Shown: positions 1 through 8,667 of the stretch, piece by piece | Layout: each line of letters starts with the position of its first letter | Position numbering within the stretch: position 1 is the first letter of the stretch | Assembly: GCA_037893245.1 (NCBI GenBank) | Contig: JBAIAA010000539.1 | Location: 253,001 to 317,000, forward strand | Source: Crossaster papposus | Lineage: Eukaryota > Echinodermata > Asteroidea > Velatida > Solasteridae | Length of the DNA: 64,000 nt | Reading direction: 5' to 3' | Position numbers and translations under genes: made by a program | Notes under the pieces: model-generated | Database searches by the model: none | What the model saw: only the letters and a program-made list of their open reading frames with translations | What the model was told of the DNA's origin: nothing

Positions 1-1222
1 GCTCCACGCGGAACGCCCGTACGCATGCGAGCGTGGTTGCGGCTTTCAGTTCTACCGGGAGGACGTCCGGGGGCGTCACCATCGATATTGCCAAGGGGGG
101 TTGGTGGCTGGAGTGATGGCGGGGGCGGACACCTTAGACGTCCACCCGAGTGAGGACGAGTTGGAGCTCGTCAACGCTGCCAGCCGGGAGCTTTCTCCGC
201 CTTGTCTCTCCCGACAAGGGAGCCCGGACTTTCTCTGCAGGGGGCGTAGCCAATCAACCGCTGCCAGTCCCGCGTCACTGTCCCGGGCCAAGCGACGACG
301 GAGCCCAGTTCCGGCGAGGGATCCGGGGGTCCGTCTCCACGCGGAGCGACCTCCCCGGCCCCCTCGGGCGGGACGGAACGAGTCGACCAGCCAGCCACGA
401 CCGGAGCAGGAGGAACTACACCGACCGCCGGGGGACCGCGTCCGCGCGGAGCGATCCCCCCGGCCTCGTTCCAGACGGGACAAGTCGGCCAGCCAGCCAC
501 GACCAGGACGGGAGGGGCTACCTCGACCGCCAAGGGACCACTGCCGCTCGGAGTGTTCCCCCCGGCCTTGTGCAGAATCGGACGAGTCCAACCAGAAGCA
601 GGAACGGCTTCCTCCGTCGCCCAGGGGCCGTTGGTCGGGACGACGGGGCCACCGGCATCGCTCACGCTGTCCGGAAGGAAGCAGCGCCGCCAGGGCCTCT
701 CCGCCGGTTTCCGCGGAGGGGGGGACGCAGACGGAGCCTCCGACGCCTCCGCTGGTGGCGACATTCCCGTGGAGTGGGTCGCCCCGGGTCCTGCCGGTCG
801 GAAGTCGGGTGGAGCTGCCGGACGGGACCTGGATGAGGCTGGACATGGACGGCGTCGTCCAGCGACCCCATGAGGTGAGGGAGGTGGCCACCCACATGCC
901 GGTCCCCTTATGCGAGCACTTGCGGGACGAGTGGCGCCTGGAGACCACGCCCACCGGGTTGGACGGCGACGGCCACCGGCTGTTCCGATCGAGCGTGGTC
1001 CATTCCTATGAAGTTCCGGGGAGGCTCCTCCAGACATACGAGGGCCAGCAGTACGGCCAGTACTTCGTACATCCGTCAGCGGCGGGCCAGCCTTCGCTGG
1101 GAGGACTGCTACCCCCTGGGGCACCTCCACCTCCACGCTACCCCGATGACGTGCCACAGGAATTCTGGGAGCAGTTGTTCCGACAGACGGAAGTCCAGCG
1201 CCAGCCACCTCCTACCTCCTAG
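1..1222 (+). CDS. Partial Arg/Pro/Ser-rich protein with C2HC zinc finger, 3' ORF of an LTR retrotransposon
   Basis: The frame is open from base 2 to the stop at 1220-1222, so the true start lies left of the window; the first internal ATG is at 101. Just upstream of that ATG the frame reads RPYACERGC then FQFYREDVRGRHHRYC, a C-x3-C-x12-H-x3-C finger that begins like a C2H2 finger (RPYxC) but ends in Cys. After it comes about 200 residues of low-complexity Arg/Pro/Ser sequence, then a more ordered C-terminus rich in Pro, Trp and Tyr. GC content is far higher than in the rest of the window. The ORF is followed by a purine tract and an LTR on the same strand, so it is probably the last ORF of a Ty3/Gypsy-like element. 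Its function is unknown; a nucleic-acid-binding role is inferred from the finger and the basic composition. The long ORFs overlapping it in other frames look like shadows of GC-rich coding DNA. Confidence 0.6.
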   Translation, partial: LHAERPYACERGCGFQFYREDVRGRHHRYCQGGLVAGVMAGADTLDVHPSEDELELVNAASRELSPPCLSRQGSPDFLCRGRSQSTAASPASLSRAKRRRSPVPARDPGVRLHAERPPRPPRAGRNESTSQPRPEQEELHRPPGDRVRAERSPRPRSRRDKSASQPRPGREGLPRPPRDHCRSECSPRPCAESDESNQKQERLPPSPRGRWSGRRGHRHRSRCPEGSSAARASPPVSAEGGTQTEPPTPPLVATFPWSGSPRVLPVGSRVELPDGTWMRLDMDGVVQRPHEVREVATHMPVPLCEHLRDEWRLETTPTGLDGDGHRLFRSSVVHSYEVPGRLLQTYEGQQYGQYFVHPSAAGQPSLGGLLPPGAPPPPRYPDDVPQEFWEQLFRQTEVQRQPPPTS

Positions 1223-1390
1223 ATGAGAACTTTTAACCAGTGTTGTTTTCTTGTTGTAACCTTAAGGTTGTTTTCTTTTTTTGTTGTATAAAATGTTGGC
1301 GTCGTGCGCTTTTCGGGGCGGTTGGCCGGGGGGCGGCAGCAGCAGCCCATAGTTTTGTTTGGGGGCAAACAAGGTCTTCGTGGGGGGCTG

Positions 1391-1677
1391 TGTAGCGCCC
1401 GTGCCGGTTGGGCGGTAGAGGGCGCTGGAGCGGTCCCACGGGTTGGGATCGCTCCAGGTGGCTCCTGCTGGCGCGCCCCGGCGACCCGCCTTCGGATTGC
1501 GCAACGGCCGAACCGGTTCAGACCAGTTCTGGTACCGCGTGATTGTGTGAGCCTGTTGTCCAGTTTTGGTAGGCGAGAGTCCACAATAAACGGCTGAGAA
1601 TCACCGGAAATAGAGGAATACCTGCGTCAGGAGTCCTTCTTGTGTGTGTAGTCGACCCCAGGCGAATCTTCGTTACA
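1391..1677 (+). repeat. Putative 3' LTR with adjacent polypurine tract
   Basis: The block begins TGTAGCGCCC and ends CTTCGTTACA, a usual TG...CA LTR form. The purine-rich run TGGGGGGC at 1381-1388 lies immediately upstream and can act as the polypurine tract. An AATAAA signal at 1585-1590 fits the R/U5 part of an LTR. Bases 1223-1380 between the ORF stop and the LTR hold no gene. The 5' LTR, primer-binding site and pol lie outside the window, so the target duplication cannot be checked. Confidence 0.6.
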
Positions 1678-1719
1678 GTATCACATACAAATCGAAAAAC
1701 GCTTTAAAAGTTACAACAA

Positions 1720-1962
1720 TTACATAACAAATAAACCTATTTGTTTTAAAGTAGTACTTTTAAAAATAATGCCTTTTAAAAAGGTCTTGACCTGCGATTT
1801 AAACAATCCCACTTTGTTAATATGTATTAAATAAGCATGAAGTCTGTTCCACATAGAAGGTGTATATGCAAAAGCACGATAACCATAAGGCAAAAAAAAA
1901 GTATCCGGTTTCTGGTATGGAGCTTGCCCCAAAAGTGGTGCGGCGACGCGGTTTTTTGTTCC
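1720..1962 (-). pseudogene. 3' remnant of CR1/L2-like LINE reverse transcriptase
   Basis: On the minus strand the frame reads RAFAYTPSMWNRLHAYLI followed by FKSQVKTFLKG. This matches the conserved C-terminal tail of CR1/L2-type LINE ORF2 proteins, where 'RAFS...LWNSLP' is followed by 'FKxxLKTxLF'. Only this tail is visible. It may belong to the same LINE as 2740-3019, with about 780 bp of other sequence between, or be a separate 5'-truncated copy. Confidence 0.6.
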
Positions 1963-1977
1963 CTTTTTTTTCTCCAA

Positions 1978-2739
1978 ACAGGTGTGTTTGGGCTACATAA
2001 CATGTGACCCGGCTATGAGATGCACGAATAAGCAACTTTGTAATACATGTGTAATGAATGGAAAACTGGGGGCATATAAAAAGAGCAAGAAGGTTGGATT
2101 CAGTAATGAAAATATACATGGACATGTTGTGGCATCTAATGTTTGTTCACCTCATAGTAATGTTTATTCGATTGCACTCCACATAAAACAAACTTAAAAT
2201 AAATAATCCTAGCAATAATGGGCAACTTAAGTTAGACCGTACCGCGACTTCGACATCGTGCACATGTGTGTCGCAATGCTGGTATTAGTCCTTACATTGC
2301 AGTTATTAATATTGCAGCGGTTACAAGTTCCAGATACACACCTGACCTTCGCTTCCACTCACGTCTGGCTTCTATACACAAAATCACGAAAATACAACGC
2401 CGTCTGCAAATGATGCCCGACTATTCTGTGCAAAATAGGCCTATATGGAAGCCCAGACAGGCCACATAAAGCATATACTCGATGGTAACCCCATCTAAAT
2501 ACACGTTCAAATTGTGCAGCAGCAAATTATAGACCAACAAGTGAGTTTGGCGGTTTCGAGTCATCGTCTTGCATTAAAACAAAAAAAATCCTTTTGCCGA
2601 CGCGCATGGCGACTGCGACGCGCGCGCATACCAGATACCGGAGACTTTTTTTCTTTGGCCTAACTATGCCTTGCTAGGCTTTGGACGAACTTCAGAATAG
2701 TCGAGCTTAACCCCATCAACAATTTTAAGGTGAATGTTT
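1978..2739. other. No gene seen
   Basis: AT-rich sequence with only short open frames and no recognisable motif. A CpG-rich patch lies near 2600-2640. It may be sequence inserted between two LINE remnants. Confidence 0.5.
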
Positions 2740-3019
2740 GAAACATGATGATAATAAACGGATATTATTCAGTGAGGTACTGTGGCGCTGACTCACCGTG
2801 GCGGATAAAAATAATACAAAAGATCTGAAATTAAACACGCACCGTGACCGAAAGCAAATGTAGTTGCTGAAGTATGGGTGTCATATCTGCATGACTGTCC
2901 ATTTTTATCCTGCTAACTCGTCGCGCACAATCATTGTGAATGTGCTTCAATTTCTTGAACTGATAATCGTATAAACCAACAAATAAACTGTTACAGTAAT
3001 CCAACCTGCAAGTAACGAA
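2740..3019 (-). pseudogene. LINE RT remnant, distal half of a copy split by 3020-7924
   Basis: Read on the minus strand from 3016 downward, the frame gives VTCRLDYCNSLFVGL, then a stretch ending in LQQLHLLSV, then, after a frameshift, SAPQYLTE. This order is typical of the RT thumb and C-terminal region of CR1/L2-group LINEs ('VTSRLDYCNSLL...LKSLHWLPV...APQYLTDL'). The upstream half of the same protein continues at 7925-8290, ending in IHAF directly before the 3-bp duplication. Stops and frameshifts show that the copy is dead. Confidence 0.75.
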
Positions 3020-3716
3020 TAGTCCGGTGGCTTAGTGAAAAAATCGTGACCCGCCGGATTAAAGCACCAAACTTGGCACACTTGTTCTATATGACCCACT
3101 GAACAATTCTAGAGGGGGGTGCCCGGCTTAGGTGACCTAGGTCAAGGTCAGCATGAGGTCAAAGGTCACGTGGCATGTAATTATGTTTGAATGCGGATAT
3201 TGATGGCAAATCAAGGTTGAGAAGCAATTTTTTAGACACTAACTTGTGTAGAGTTGTTCTATAGGACCAACAGAACCATTGTAGAAGGGATGCCCGGCTT
3301 AGGTGACCTAGGTAATGGTCAGCCTGAGGTCAAAGGTCACGTGGCATATAATAATGCTGTTTAAATGCACATTATGATTGCAAATCAAGGTTGACAAGCA
3401 ATATTTTAGACACTTAATTGTGTAGAGTTGCTCTATAGGGCCAATAGAACCATTGTAGAAGGGGTGTCCGGTTGGGATGACCTTTATCAAGGTCAGGCTG
3501 AGGTCAAAGTTCACAAGGCATATAATACTGCATAAATGCAGATCTATGATTGCAAATCAAGGTTGACAATTAAGATAGGCTTTAAATCTTATACTTGTTT
3601 TCAAGGACCTAAAGGACTATTCTTGATGGGGTCCCGGTTTGGGTGACCTAGGTCAAGGTCAGGCCGAGGTCAAAGGTCACATGGCATATAAAACTGTATA
3701 AATGCAGATATGATTG
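3020..3716 (+). repeat. Left terminal inverted repeat: four ~171-bp tandem units with AGGTCA half-sites
   Basis: The marker CCCGG..GGTGACCTAGGTCA recurs at about 3121, 3292, 3466 and 3632, giving periods of 166-174 bp. Each unit carries GGTCAAGGTCA and AGGTCAAAGGTCA (or near variants), followed by a short AT-rich tail ending AAATGCAGATATGATTG. The first unit matches the outermost right unit best. Confidence 0.85.
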
Positions 3717-3895
3717 GTTAAGTGAAAAAAAAGGTTCCACAAACATGGAGATTCTTACAAATTAAGCTACTTAACAATTTAAATCAAAATTTCAAGTGTT
3801 TATTTGAATAAATCCAAGATGGCGGCCATATATGTTGTAGAGTTTTTTAGATTGAAATGTTCAAACAGAAAAAGTGATGTTGTTTAAGTGATGGC

Positions 3896-3941
3896 TTAAA
3901 GGCACTGGACAACTTTGATAATTGTCAAAGACCAGAATTCT
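3896..3941. repeat. Fragment of a dispersed repeat (TTAAAGGCACTGGAC...GTCAAAGACCAG)
   Basis: A short block that I associate with the end of an abundant palindromic repeat in sea star genomes. It abuts the LINE tail that follows. Recognition is from memory of the motif only. Confidence 0.35.
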
Positions 3942-3959
3942 CACGTTGTTTTTGTGTTT

Positions 3960-4187
3960 ATTGGGAAGCAGCTGCCTATCTCCATCAGAAACTCCATCAG
4001 AAACTCAGGCAGTGTCTTTTCCTTCAAAAAAGCTCTCAAAACCTACCTTTTCCCCCAAACGTAGCTGCATGTCCTTTTTTTCTTTGTTGTTTTTTGTCTT
4101 CTATTCCTCTTTCTTCTTTTCTAGCGCCTTGTATCCTTTGGTAATTTGGCGCTATACAAATCCAGTTATTATTATTATTATTATTTA
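3960..4187 (+). mobile_element. 5'-truncated CR1/L2-like LINE, 3' tail ending in (ATT)n
   Basis: The + strand encodes KQLPISIR, then VFSFKKALKTYLF and a stop, which is the LINE ORF2 C-terminus. It is followed by a short 3'UTR containing TTGGCGCTATACAAATCC and a run of ATT triplets at 4165-4187. A terminal microsatellite of this kind is the usual end of CR1/L2-group LINEs. The copy is nested inside the 3020-7924 element. Confidence 0.8.
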
Positions 4188-4475
4188 TCATACATGTCAG
4201 TCACGGTTTTTTAAATTTTTAGAGCGATTCTCGGTCACCTGGGAAGGACATTAACGTGAAGGACGTGTAATACTGGGTTTTGTGGAATTTTCTTTCTTTT
4301 TCTGTGAGGCTATTATAATTCTAATGGAGTGCTTTTGCAAGAAGGTATAGCACAGAGAAACCGGTTTATGCAGGCATACTTCAAGGAATGATCAGTTAAT
4401 TTTTTTGTCTTTTTTTGGATCAATTCTAGAGTTAGCTGCAGTGAATCAGAACTCATTCTATGTGGGAAGGGGAGG

Positions 4476-5100
4476 GTGTTTATGGGAGTTGTCACAAGTC
4501 AGAACTTGTTCTCATCGTTTTCGTAATTTTGTTGGAGATGCTGAAGCAGTTCTGCTGCGTGAAGTATCATTGGATTTTAGGTGGTGGCTTGGTCTGCAGA
4601 GATAAATTTGTATAATTTATGATGTGCTGGTATGCCAGCAGTGTGGTTGCGTAACTATCCCGCCCAGAGCGTAATTCTTAATTTAAGTTTTTTTTCTAGT
4701 GATATACGCTTCATGGGAGGTCAGTTCAGGCCACATTTTTTTCTGCGAGATTGCAGTCTGTAGGAATGGGGGGAGGGGGGGGGGGGGGTGTTTCGTGTAC
4801 AAGTTTCAAAAGAACCCCTCCGTGCTTTTCGTAATTTTTTTGAGACGCGGAAAAGGTTCTGCTGACAAGTATCATATGAATTGTATTTGTGACTGATCTG
4901 CCGAGATAAATCTGTAATTGTACGTTAACTATTGGGTATGCTAGAAGGTGGCTGTTCGACTGGTTTCTCCAGAGCGTAATTCTTAACTCTTTTTTCCTTT
5001 TTTGTGTAAGACACGCATCTGGGGGTCAGTTTTAGCCACATTATCTCTGCTAGATGACAGTCCGTGGTTGGAGTTCGTGGACGGGCAAATACATCAAACG
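4476..5100. repeat. Diverged tandem duplication, period ~313 bp
   Basis: The string GTGTTT at 4476 and 4789 starts two copies that align over most of their length by shared blocks: TTTTCGTAATTTT, TTCTGCTG, GAGATAAAT, CCAGAGCGTAATTCTTAA and GCCACATT. The start of a third copy is seen near 5055 (GACAGTCCGTGG). Poly-G tracts lie at 4770-4788 and 5405-5418. No coding capacity is recognised. It lies 3' of the Penelope-like ORF and could be its 3' untranslated or terminal-repeat region. Bases 4188-4475 hold no gene. Confidence 0.6.
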
Positions 5101-5298
5101 TCTGCAGGCCAATTGGGTTAGACATTCCCTAAAAGCGGGAGTTTCAAACCCTGTCTCTGATTTTGGCGACGCAATGACTGGTTTGTGTATTGTCACAGTG
5201 GTCCCTTTGTTTTTAGTTCACACAGTGATTGATTATTACCGGTGATAATATTCCGTCCCCTCTTTTTTCCCCTTTTTTGGAAGGGGAGCAGGGCATAT

Positions 5299-5327
5299 TT
5301 TCTGTGCTATATCATGCACTTCATCAG
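5299..5327 (-). ncRNA. Hammerhead-ribozyme-like core 3' of the Penelope-like ORF
   Basis: On the minus strand CTGATGA is followed by AGTGC, an 8-base loop, GCACA and GAAA. This gives the CUGAUGA / stem II / GAAA arrangement of a hammerhead core, with a GUGC-GCAC stem. Penelope-like elements are known to carry hammerhead motifs near their ends. An A-A mismatch at the base of stem II and the lack of an obvious stem III and cleavage triplet weaken the call. Confidence 0.35.
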
Positions 5328-5436
5328 CCACCCTCTTATATAATTCATTTTGCTTTCCTTGTTTTTATTTGTGTGTCGGTTTATATGACGCATGGCAGGT
5401 ACAAGGGGGGGGGGGGGTTGACTTATTTATTTTGTT

Positions 5437-7179
5437 TTAGTCTTGAGATCCATTTCTTTGATCATTGTTTTGTTCTTTCAATAGTTCCAATAGAATTTGC
5501 AGATTCTCCTCATCAAGATTTTGTTCCTCTTGGTTGGATTGTGGATATGCTTTAGTCCTAGATCGAACAAGTTTATCTTTTATGTTTTTGTGCCGTTTGT
5601 ATGCCAGGATGGGTTGGGTATCAAATAGCCTATTCAGATATTCGTTTTCGCTAATCAAGGGCCAGTGTTTGAGGATAGCCCGTTTAAGGGCTGGGTGCGC
5701 GACATGTGGGTAGTATGGTAGGACGAACACCAGTGGGATATTGTTTTTGTTTTTTTCACGCTTAGGGTCCGCGGGAGTCTTTCCCCTTTGAGAAAGGAGA
5801 GCTAGGTCTTCGTTTGTGTATCCGCGCTTTTGAAGTTTGTCTTTGAAGAATTCAACCCTCTCCTCAAAGTCTTTTGAATGGGTACATATACGTTTGTATC
5901 TGGTCACTTCGCCCTTGATTAATCCGCCAAATACCGACTTAGGGTGTGCTGAATCTCGAGCTAGGTACTGAAATGTATAAGTTTTTTTGGTAGCGACTCG
6001 AGTATCCAATATCCCTTCATGTATAAATCGTTCGCCTTTGTAGATAATAAGGTCGAGAAAGGTGACTTGGCGGTGCGAGATCTCAGACGTGAACTTCAGC
6101 GTAGGGTGAATTGTATTAAGTGATTGCACTAGGTCAACAGCCTGCTTTTCATTTCCGTTAAAGATTATGAGAACATCGTCTCTATATCTCATGTAGCTCA
6201 CAATTGAGGGATTGTGAGGGAGGATTTTGTCTTGTTCGTATTTGAATAGAGTTATGTCACAAATCTCCGGACTGCATTCGCTGCCCATGGCCACGCCAAT
6301 TTTTTGTCTGAAAAACTTGCCATTAAATTCAAACGTGTTTAGACGCATAATGAGTTCAAGGAGACGTCGCGCGTGGTCTGTTGTGGGCTTGGGTATTGCG
6401 TATAGTCTGTCATCGGCCATTGCAAGTGCGTCACAAACTGATTCAATTGCCTCATCTTGTGGGCAGTTAGTGTACATGGATACTATATCCAGTGTCATCA
6501 ATAAGTTATCTTGCTCCAATGTCAGGTTTTTTAGTTTTTCAAGCACATGCCCAGAATCGCGTGTGTATGTGCTTTGCTGTTTGACAATTGGGAGCAAAAA
6601 ATAGTCTATGTATTTGGATATGGATTGAGTCGGTCCTCCGCAACCACTAATGATTGGCCTCTCCACGAACCGTGTTCCTTCTGGTACTTTTTTGTGAACT
6701 TTCGGTAGGAGGTAAAGGCAAGGTGTTTTAATGTCGTGGTTGCGGGGGTTAAGAAACTCCGATATGTCTTTCGATATGAGTCCGTCTACGTAGAGTTGGC
6801 GTATGGCTTGAGAGACTAATTCCGCGGTTTCATCAGTCAAGTCCCTGTTAATTTCTTCATAGTGGGGGCCTGTTAATTGTCGTGTCCCTTCACGTATGTA
6901 GTCTTGTTTGTTAAGGACGCACACACCGCGGCCTTTATCGAATTGTTTGATGATAATATCCTGTCTTTTCTTAAGGCCAGATAGCGCAACACGTTCTGCT
7001 TTTGTTATATTTAGTTTGACATTTTGAATTTTCAGTCTGGATAGTTCCTCCAGAGTGCCTTCAATATATGACTCTAGGTTTAGATTGAAGGTAGGTTGGG
7101 GAGTCCAAGTTGAAGGTAGTTTGAACGGGTGTGAGCTTATAGGTCTGACTCTCACTGCCATTCTTAACCGTAATCTCAC
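5437..7179 (-). CDS. Penelope-like reverse transcriptase without a visible GIY-YIG endonuclease
   Basis: The 580-residue ORF has the RT motifs of Penelope-like elements in order: KQFDKGRGVCVLNKQDY (about 78-94), YLLPKVHK (156-163), RPIISGCGGPTQSIS (174-188), TLDIVSMYTN (229-238), IGVAMGSECSPE (294-305), MRYRDDVLIIF (330-340), VTFLDLIIY (372-380), then the linker AYKRHKNIKDKLVRSR. Penelope-like proteins normally continue into a zinc finger and a GIY-YIG endonuclease; here the frame ends about 35 residues after the linker. The catalytic box is YRDD where YIDD is usual. The upstream N-terminal domain lies in another frame at 7170-7342, so this ATG is probably internal to the original protein. 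The ORF is otherwise unbroken, which suggests fairly recent activity. Expected role: target-primed reverse transcription of its own RNA. Confidence 0.85.
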   Translation of the reverse strand: MRLRLRMAVRVRPISSHPFKLPSTWTPQPTFNLNLESYIEGTLEELSRLKIQNVKLNITKAERVALSGLKKRQDIIIKQFDKGRGVCVLNKQDYIREGTRQLTGPHYEEINRDLTDETAELVSQAIRQLYVDGLISKDISEFLNPRNHDIKTPCLYLLPKVHKKVPEGTRFVERPIISGCGGPTQSISKYIDYFLLPIVKQQSTYTRDSGHVLEKLKNLTLEQDNLLMTLDIVSMYTNCPQDEAIESVCDALAMADDRLYAIPKPTTDHARRLLELIMRLNTFEFNGKFFRQKIGVAMGSECSPEICDITLFKYEQDKILPHNPSIVSYMRYRDDVLIIFNGNEKQAVDLVQSLNTIHPTLKFTSEISHRQVTFLDLIIYKGERFIHEGILDTRVATKKTYTFQYLARDSAHPKSVFGGLIKGEVTRYKRICTHSKDFEERVEFFKDKLQKRGYTNEDLALLSQRGKTPADPKREKNKNNIPLVFVLPYYPHVAHPALKRAILKHWPLISENEYLNRLFDTQPILAYKRHKNIKDKLVRSRTKAYPQSNQEEQNLDEENLQILLELLKEQNNDQRNGSQD

Positions 7180-7342
7180 TCTTTCTGAAGAAGGATCGGG
7201 AATGGCGAAGGATGGTCGACCTTTTTGGTTTTTGGGGGGTCGGGATGAAGTTAAGGCCCCTGCCCAATGCTACCAGTTCAATGTGGGAGAGTTGAGCGTC
7301 TGATAGATTTTTCACATAAGGCATACTTTTCTTGGCCCTCAC
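7170..7342 (-). pseudogene. Frameshifted N-terminal domain of the Penelope-like RT
   Basis: A different minus frame reads NLSDAQLSHIELVALGRG followed by LNFIPTP and ends in HSRSFFRKSE. This corresponds to the N-terminal 'NLS...LxxGLxFxPTP...F.RRLRL' segment that precedes the RT core in Penelope-like proteins. The RLRLR part of that motif is at the start of the 5437-7179 frame, so one frameshift lies near 7165-7185. It could be a disabling mutation, a sequencing error or, less likely, programmed frameshifting. The domain starts about 40 bp from the right terminal repeat. Confidence 0.7.
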
Positions 7343-7384
7343 TTTTGGTTAGAGGTGGTATGCACAAAAACTTTGATTTGCAAT

Positions 7385-7924
7385 CATATCTGCATTTCTA
7401 CAGTAATTTCTTCAGTAATATATGTCATATGAACTTTGACCTGACCTTGACCTAGGTCACCAAAACTGTACACTCCCTCTAGGGTGATTATGTTGGTCTT
7501 ATAGAACACGTGCAAACAATTTAGTGCCTTCAAATCTAGCTTGGCAGCCTTTATTTGCAATCTTATCTGAATTTATAAAATATTATTTAACATGTGACCT
7601 TTGACCTCGGCCTGACCTTGACCTAGGTCACCAAAACTGTACACCCCCTCTAGGGTGATTATGTTGGTCTTATAGAACACGTGCAAACAATTTAGTGCCT
7701 TCAAATCTAGCTTGGCAGCCTTTTTTTGCAATCTTATCTGAATTTATAAAATATTATTTAACATGTGACCTTTGACCTCGGCCTGACCTTGACCTAGGTC
7801 ACCTAAGCCGGGCACCCCCCTCTAGAATTGTTCAGTGGGTCCTATAGAACAAGTGTGCCAAGTTTGGTGCTTTAATCCGGCGGGTCACGATTTTGCCAAA
7901 AATTGGCGCTAAGCCACTGGACTA
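7385..7924 (-). repeat. Right terminal inverted repeat: three ~171-bp tandem units
   Basis: The string CTGACCTTGACCTAGGTCAC recurs at 7441, 7612 and 7783, exactly 171 bp apart. The two inner units are nearly identical to each other, while the outermost part matches the left end of the element. The region is the inverse of 3020-3716 but one unit shorter. Confidence 0.85.
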
Positions 7925-8290
7925 GAATGCATGTATATAGTTTCTCAGTATGTGATTAATCCAACAGATCCGCAAAAGTGAGTGAGTACGCCAGCCACCC
8001 TACACACACTCGAAATGTGAGCTTCCATGGTTGCAGCCTAGTCCAATATCACATCAAGATCCCGCACCGTGTTAGAAGCCACGATACGGACATCTCCAAC
8101 GCGCAGTTTAGTGTTAGCATTCTGGAGACTAGACTTGTGAAAGCGTTAGGACAACCATACAATCTCCGTCTTACTGTCGTTAAAACGGGGCCAAGTACGG
8201 AACATTGTGGAACCCCAAACCGAAGAACCTGCCGCCTTGACAACATTGACTCATTGATACCCTTTGAGTTTTCATACTCAAGAAAGAGGT
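7925..8290 (-). pseudogene. LINE RT remnant, proximal half, internally deleted
   Basis: The minus strand reads LRFGVPQCSVLGPVL, the RT box usually seen as GVPQGSVLGP. It then passes directly to FNDSKTEIVW and VGDVRIVASNTVRDLDVILD, TMEAHISSVCR and NHILRNYIHAF, in more than one frame. The catalytic F/YADD segment between the first two blocks is missing, so an internal deletion has occurred. The protein continues at 3019 and below on the far side of the inserted element. The order and motifs fit the CR1/L2 group. Confidence 0.8.
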
Positions 8291-8667
8291 AAATCTAATC
8301 GATAAATTGGATAGAAAAATCTTTGTTTCTTAACTAAATCTATGCACAGGTACTTGTGAATGGTCACGTGTTTCCCCGTTGTTTGGTTGAAGGTTATAAA
8401 CTTACTTTTGTATTTTTTGGTCGTGATCATTGCACCGGTTTGGTTTTTCCTACAGAATATAGTAGACATTGTATTCCATTGACTAAAGAGTTCATTTATT
8501 TTCCTTTATACTTTTAGTAAACAAGTGCAGTGCGCAAGTATAGGTTTGGCAACATATATTGGGTTGTTTTGCACTGCATAGAATTGCTGTAACATCTACT
8601 TAGATACTGACGGATATGTGTCCAAAATGTATATTTTAATTGTAGTGTTATAGGTAGCTATGGAAGT
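8291..8667. other. No gene seen; upstream region of the transposase gene
   Basis: AT-rich, with no recognisable coding sequence. A TTTTAATTGTAG just before the downstream ORF could serve as a 3' splice site, so an upstream exon cannot be excluded. No terminal inverted repeat partner of a MULE was recognised here. Confidence 0.4.

Larger units (their letters stand above)
3020..7924. mobile_element. Long-TIR element (4.9 kb) with 3-bp GAA target duplication, containing a Penelope-like RT
   Basis: The left end starts TAGTCCGGTGGCTTAG and the right end is its near-exact inverse, ending CCACTGGACTA. GAA directly flanks both ends (3017-3019 and 7925-7927). Removing the element plus one GAA joins two pieces of a LINE reading frame into an uninterrupted conserved IHAF-VTCRLDYC motif, which independently confirms both boundaries. 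The terminal repeats extend inward for ~700 bp (left) and ~540 bp (right) and consist of ~171-bp tandem units. The interior holds a LINE tail (3960-4187), a diverged 313-bp duplication (4476-5100) and a minus-strand Penelope-like RT (5437-7342). No DDE transposase is seen. It is either a non-autonomous DNA transposon that received a Penelope insertion, or a Penelope-related element with inverted terminal repeats. The sequence alone does not decide. Confidence 0.8.

Noticed and set aside
171-1208. Minus-strand open frame of 345 codons opposite the zinc-finger ORF
   Set aside because: Low-complexity shadow of GC-rich coding DNA; the + strand has the zinc finger and the LTR in the same orientation.
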